The position numbers and the translations under genes are program-made. From contig NZ_SISF01000032.1 in the NCBI RefSeq assembly GCF_004310285.1, forward strand, positions 372,001 through 436,000: 64,000 bases of DNA, given 5' to 3'. This stretch comes from Agrobacterium cavarae (GTDB lineage: Bacteria; Pseudomonadota; Alphaproteobacteria; Rhizobiales; Rhizobiaceae). Shown in pieces: positions 62,501 through 64,000 of the stretch. Positions within the stretch are counted from its first letter, which is position 1. The number at the start of each line of letters is the position of its first letter. Under the pieces are notes generated by a model. The model was not told where the DNA came from, did no database searches, and was given only the letters and a program-made list of their open reading frames with translations.

Positions 62501-63646
62501 TTAGGCGCTTTTTGTCCCGCTTTTTGGCAACCCCTCAGACCGTGGGACAATTTCTGTGCTGTTTTGTTCCGGCATCAGCTTCTCAACGGCCTTCTTTGCG
62601 ATGCGCTTCCTGTTCGCGTTTTTGGTATAAGTCGTGGTCTGCGCTTTCGTCACCCATCCATAAATTGCCATCAGCTCTTCATCGGTCGCGCCGTTTTCTG
62701 CGGCGATGGTCGCGCCTGCTTTTCGTAGTCCATGGGTGGAGCAATGGAATAGCTGGGCTTCATCGCACCAATCCCTCATTTTGTTGCCGAGGCCGTTGGC
62801 TGTGAACGGCTTGCCAAATTCGGTAATCAAGAACGTCATCTTTCCGGTTTTGCATTCGTCAATCGTTGCCTGGAGCGCGGGCAGCACTGGAAGGTCAACA
62901 TTGACGCCGCTGGACTTGCGCGTCTTGCCGGGCCGTATCGATAGCCAGCCGTTGCGAACGTGTTGCCTGCCGATCTTCGACAGGTCGGCAAGGCGCAAGC
63001 CGGTATACATGGCGAGGTGCAGCATGAGACGCGCTCTGGTGCCTGGACCGTGCACGGACTCATACTGCCGGATTTCATCGACGGTCCATGTGTGGGTGGC
63101 CTTATTTACGTCAAGCTGCTTTATTTTCGTGGCTGGATTGATCTCGGCTAGACCCACTTCGATTGCCCAAGAGTAGAGGGCAGAAATGGTCTTGATAACG
63201 TGGTTGCGCGCGCCTGGCGTGTCTCGCAGCTCGTCGCGGATTTCCACGACATGCCGTCGCTGCATTTCGGCGTAGGGCAAGTCACCGCGTCTCGTCTTGC
63301 CGATTTTGCTTTCGCAAATCTCTTCAAACATTCTGGCGCGTCGGCCATACAGGCCGGGGTTGATCTTATCCCCGATACGGCGCTTGTACTCCGTTGCGAG
63401 CCATTCGAACGTGCCTTCCTTGGCCTTGCGGACCAACAAGGGAGGTCCTTCGACTGTGCCGGGCTTGACGTAGGCAACACCGAGGCGGGCGCATGCCACC
63501 TCGTCTTCGAATTCCTTTGTACCCGGCGTCTCTCGCAGCCGAACTTTCGATTTGCCTGGAGCGCGGAAATAGTAACGCGGCTCGCGAGTGCGGAAATCGC
63601 GATCAAGGCTCACGCCTTTCGGGAGCTTAATTTTCACTTCTGGCAT
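62501..63646 (-). CDS. tyrosine-type site-specific integrase
   Basis: 381 residues from the ATG at 63646. A core-binding SAM-like domain (about 85-180) precedes the catalytic domain. Catalytic residues: Arg in TGLRLADL, His-x-x-Arg in HGLRKAG, and Tyr in TTTYTKNANR. It reads toward the tRNA, so its stop lies 35 bp from the CCA end. Starts at 63688-63697 are also possible; all overlap the excisionase gene, and no ribosome site is decisive. Confidence 0.92.
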   Translation of the reverse strand: MPEVKIKLPKGVSLDRDFRTREPRYYFRAPGKSKVRLRETPGTKEFEDEVACARLGVAYVKPGTVEGPPLLVRKAKEGTFEWLATEYKRRIGDKINPGLYGRRARMFEEICESKIGKTRRGDLPYAEMQRRHVVEIRDELRDTPGARNHVIKTISALYSWAIEVGLAEINPATKIKQLDVNKATHTWTVDEIRQYESVHGPGTRARLMLHLAMYTGLRLADLSKIGRQHVRNGWLSIRPGKTRKSSGVNVDLPVLPALQATIDECKTGKMTFLITEFGKPFTANGLGNKMRDWCDEAQLFHCSTHGLRKAGATIAAENGATDEELMAIYGWVTKAQTTTYTKNANRKRIAKKAVEKLMPEQNSTEIVPRSEGLPKSGTKSA

Positions 63647-63947
63647 TGTCCCACGCGTTGCCCTTACTCGTTTCGGGCTCTCGCTCATCCTCATCATTAA
63701 CCCGATGCGGAATTGCTCGGAAGCTTGCCGTCAACTCTTCCGTGTCCCAAATGTTTCTAGCGCCTATAGATCTTGGGCGTGGCAATGTTCCGGCGTCAAC
63801 AGCTTTATCGAAGAGCGACGGCGATACGCCGACATATGCCGCCGCCTGTTCCCGGCTAAGGCCGAGGACGGCGGGTAGAGGGCACGCTGTCATGCGCGGA
63901 TATCCACCCGCCCTGCTTTGGACTGCTGTCCGTTCACGTACTGTCAT
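63627..63947 (-). CDS. AlpA-type excisionase / DNA-binding protein
   Basis: A 106-residue protein with a winged-helix MerR/AlpA-like domain at about 28-70 (LSREQAAAYVGVSPSLFDKAV, LPRPRSIG, WDTEELTAS). Such proteins bend DNA at att sites or activate the integrase. The ATG at 63947 has AGAGGTG 5 nt upstream. Its 3' end overlaps the integrase start in another frame. Confidence 0.85.
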   Translation of the reverse strand: MTVRERTAVQSRAGGYPRMTACPLPAVLGLSREQAAAYVGVSPSLFDKAVDAGTLPRPRSIGARNIWDTEELTASFRAIPHRVNDEDEREPETSKGNAWDNARSEN

Positions 63948-64000
63948 GGTTGCACCTCTTCACAGCGCATCCGCTTCGCTTCTTCGCGGCGGATCGCATT

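Larger units (their letters stand above)
62467..64000. mobile_element. left end of an integrated element at tRNA-Leu
   Basis: A tyrosine integrase and an AlpA-type excisionase lie directly 3' of an intact tRNA gene, the usual arrangement of genomic islands and prophages. The element runs out of the window to the right. The distal att repeat is not visible. Confidence 0.7.

Overview
The window comes from an alphaproteobacterial chromosome of the Rhizobiaceae, most like Agrobacterium/Rhizobium. The pointers are a complete thuEFGKAB-thuR disaccharide locus, a DUF4167 protein, the nitrogen-PTS enzyme PtsP, a TIGR02302 protein, a zinc-ligand-free GluQRS, and GC-rich coding with compact overlapping operons. 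Assignments rest on protein motifs and gene order read from the sequence; no database search was run.

Layout. 1-11 kb: the 3' part of methylmalonyl-CoA mutase, convergent with a leftward housekeeping series lysC, ptsP, prfA-prmC and DUF4167, then a DEAD-box helicase. 11-23.4 kb: an SH3-domain secreted protein, ubiG, a DUF1178/amidase pair, grxC, comF, a methyltransferase, an orphan Flp pilin, mutT, a GNAT, argJ, a parvulin-type isomerase and secA. 23.5-36.9 kb: a polysaccharide locus with four GT4-type glycosyltransferases, a polymerase (Wzy), a flippase (Wzx), a chain-length/co-polymerase protein with a degenerate kinase domain, a TupA-like ATP-grasp protein, a two-domain alpha/beta hydrolase with altered nucleophile positions, and a Nudix hydrolase. 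No initiating sugar-phosphate transferase and no Wza exporter lie in it, so those would have to be elsewhere. 37-44.5 kb: the thu trehalose/disaccharide uptake and catabolism operon with its divergent LacI-type regulator and two operator-like palindromes. 44.6-62 kb: a zinc alcohol dehydrogenase, the TIGR02302 membrane protein, argH-lptM-lysA facing tlpA, etfBA with 3-hydroxyacyl-CoA dehydrogenase behind a strong palindromic operator, a rhomboid protease, a PduO-type cobalamin adenosyltransferase, DNA repair and nuclease genes, and dsbB. 62.4-64 kb: tRNA-Leu(CAA) followed at once by a tyrosine integrase and an AlpA-type excisionase. This looks like the left end of an integrated element that runs out of the window.

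How the parts connect. PduO-type adenosyltransferase makes the cofactor used by methylmalonyl-CoA mutase. The etfBA/dehydrogenase unit handles acyl-CoA oxidation. The thu operon imports and oxidises trehalose-type disaccharides. The polysaccharide locus is the main accessory region and the best place to look for new chemistry: the ATP-grasp ligase-like protein, the Cys-nucleophile hydrolase and the apparent pseudokinase are all unusual and sit in one cluster.
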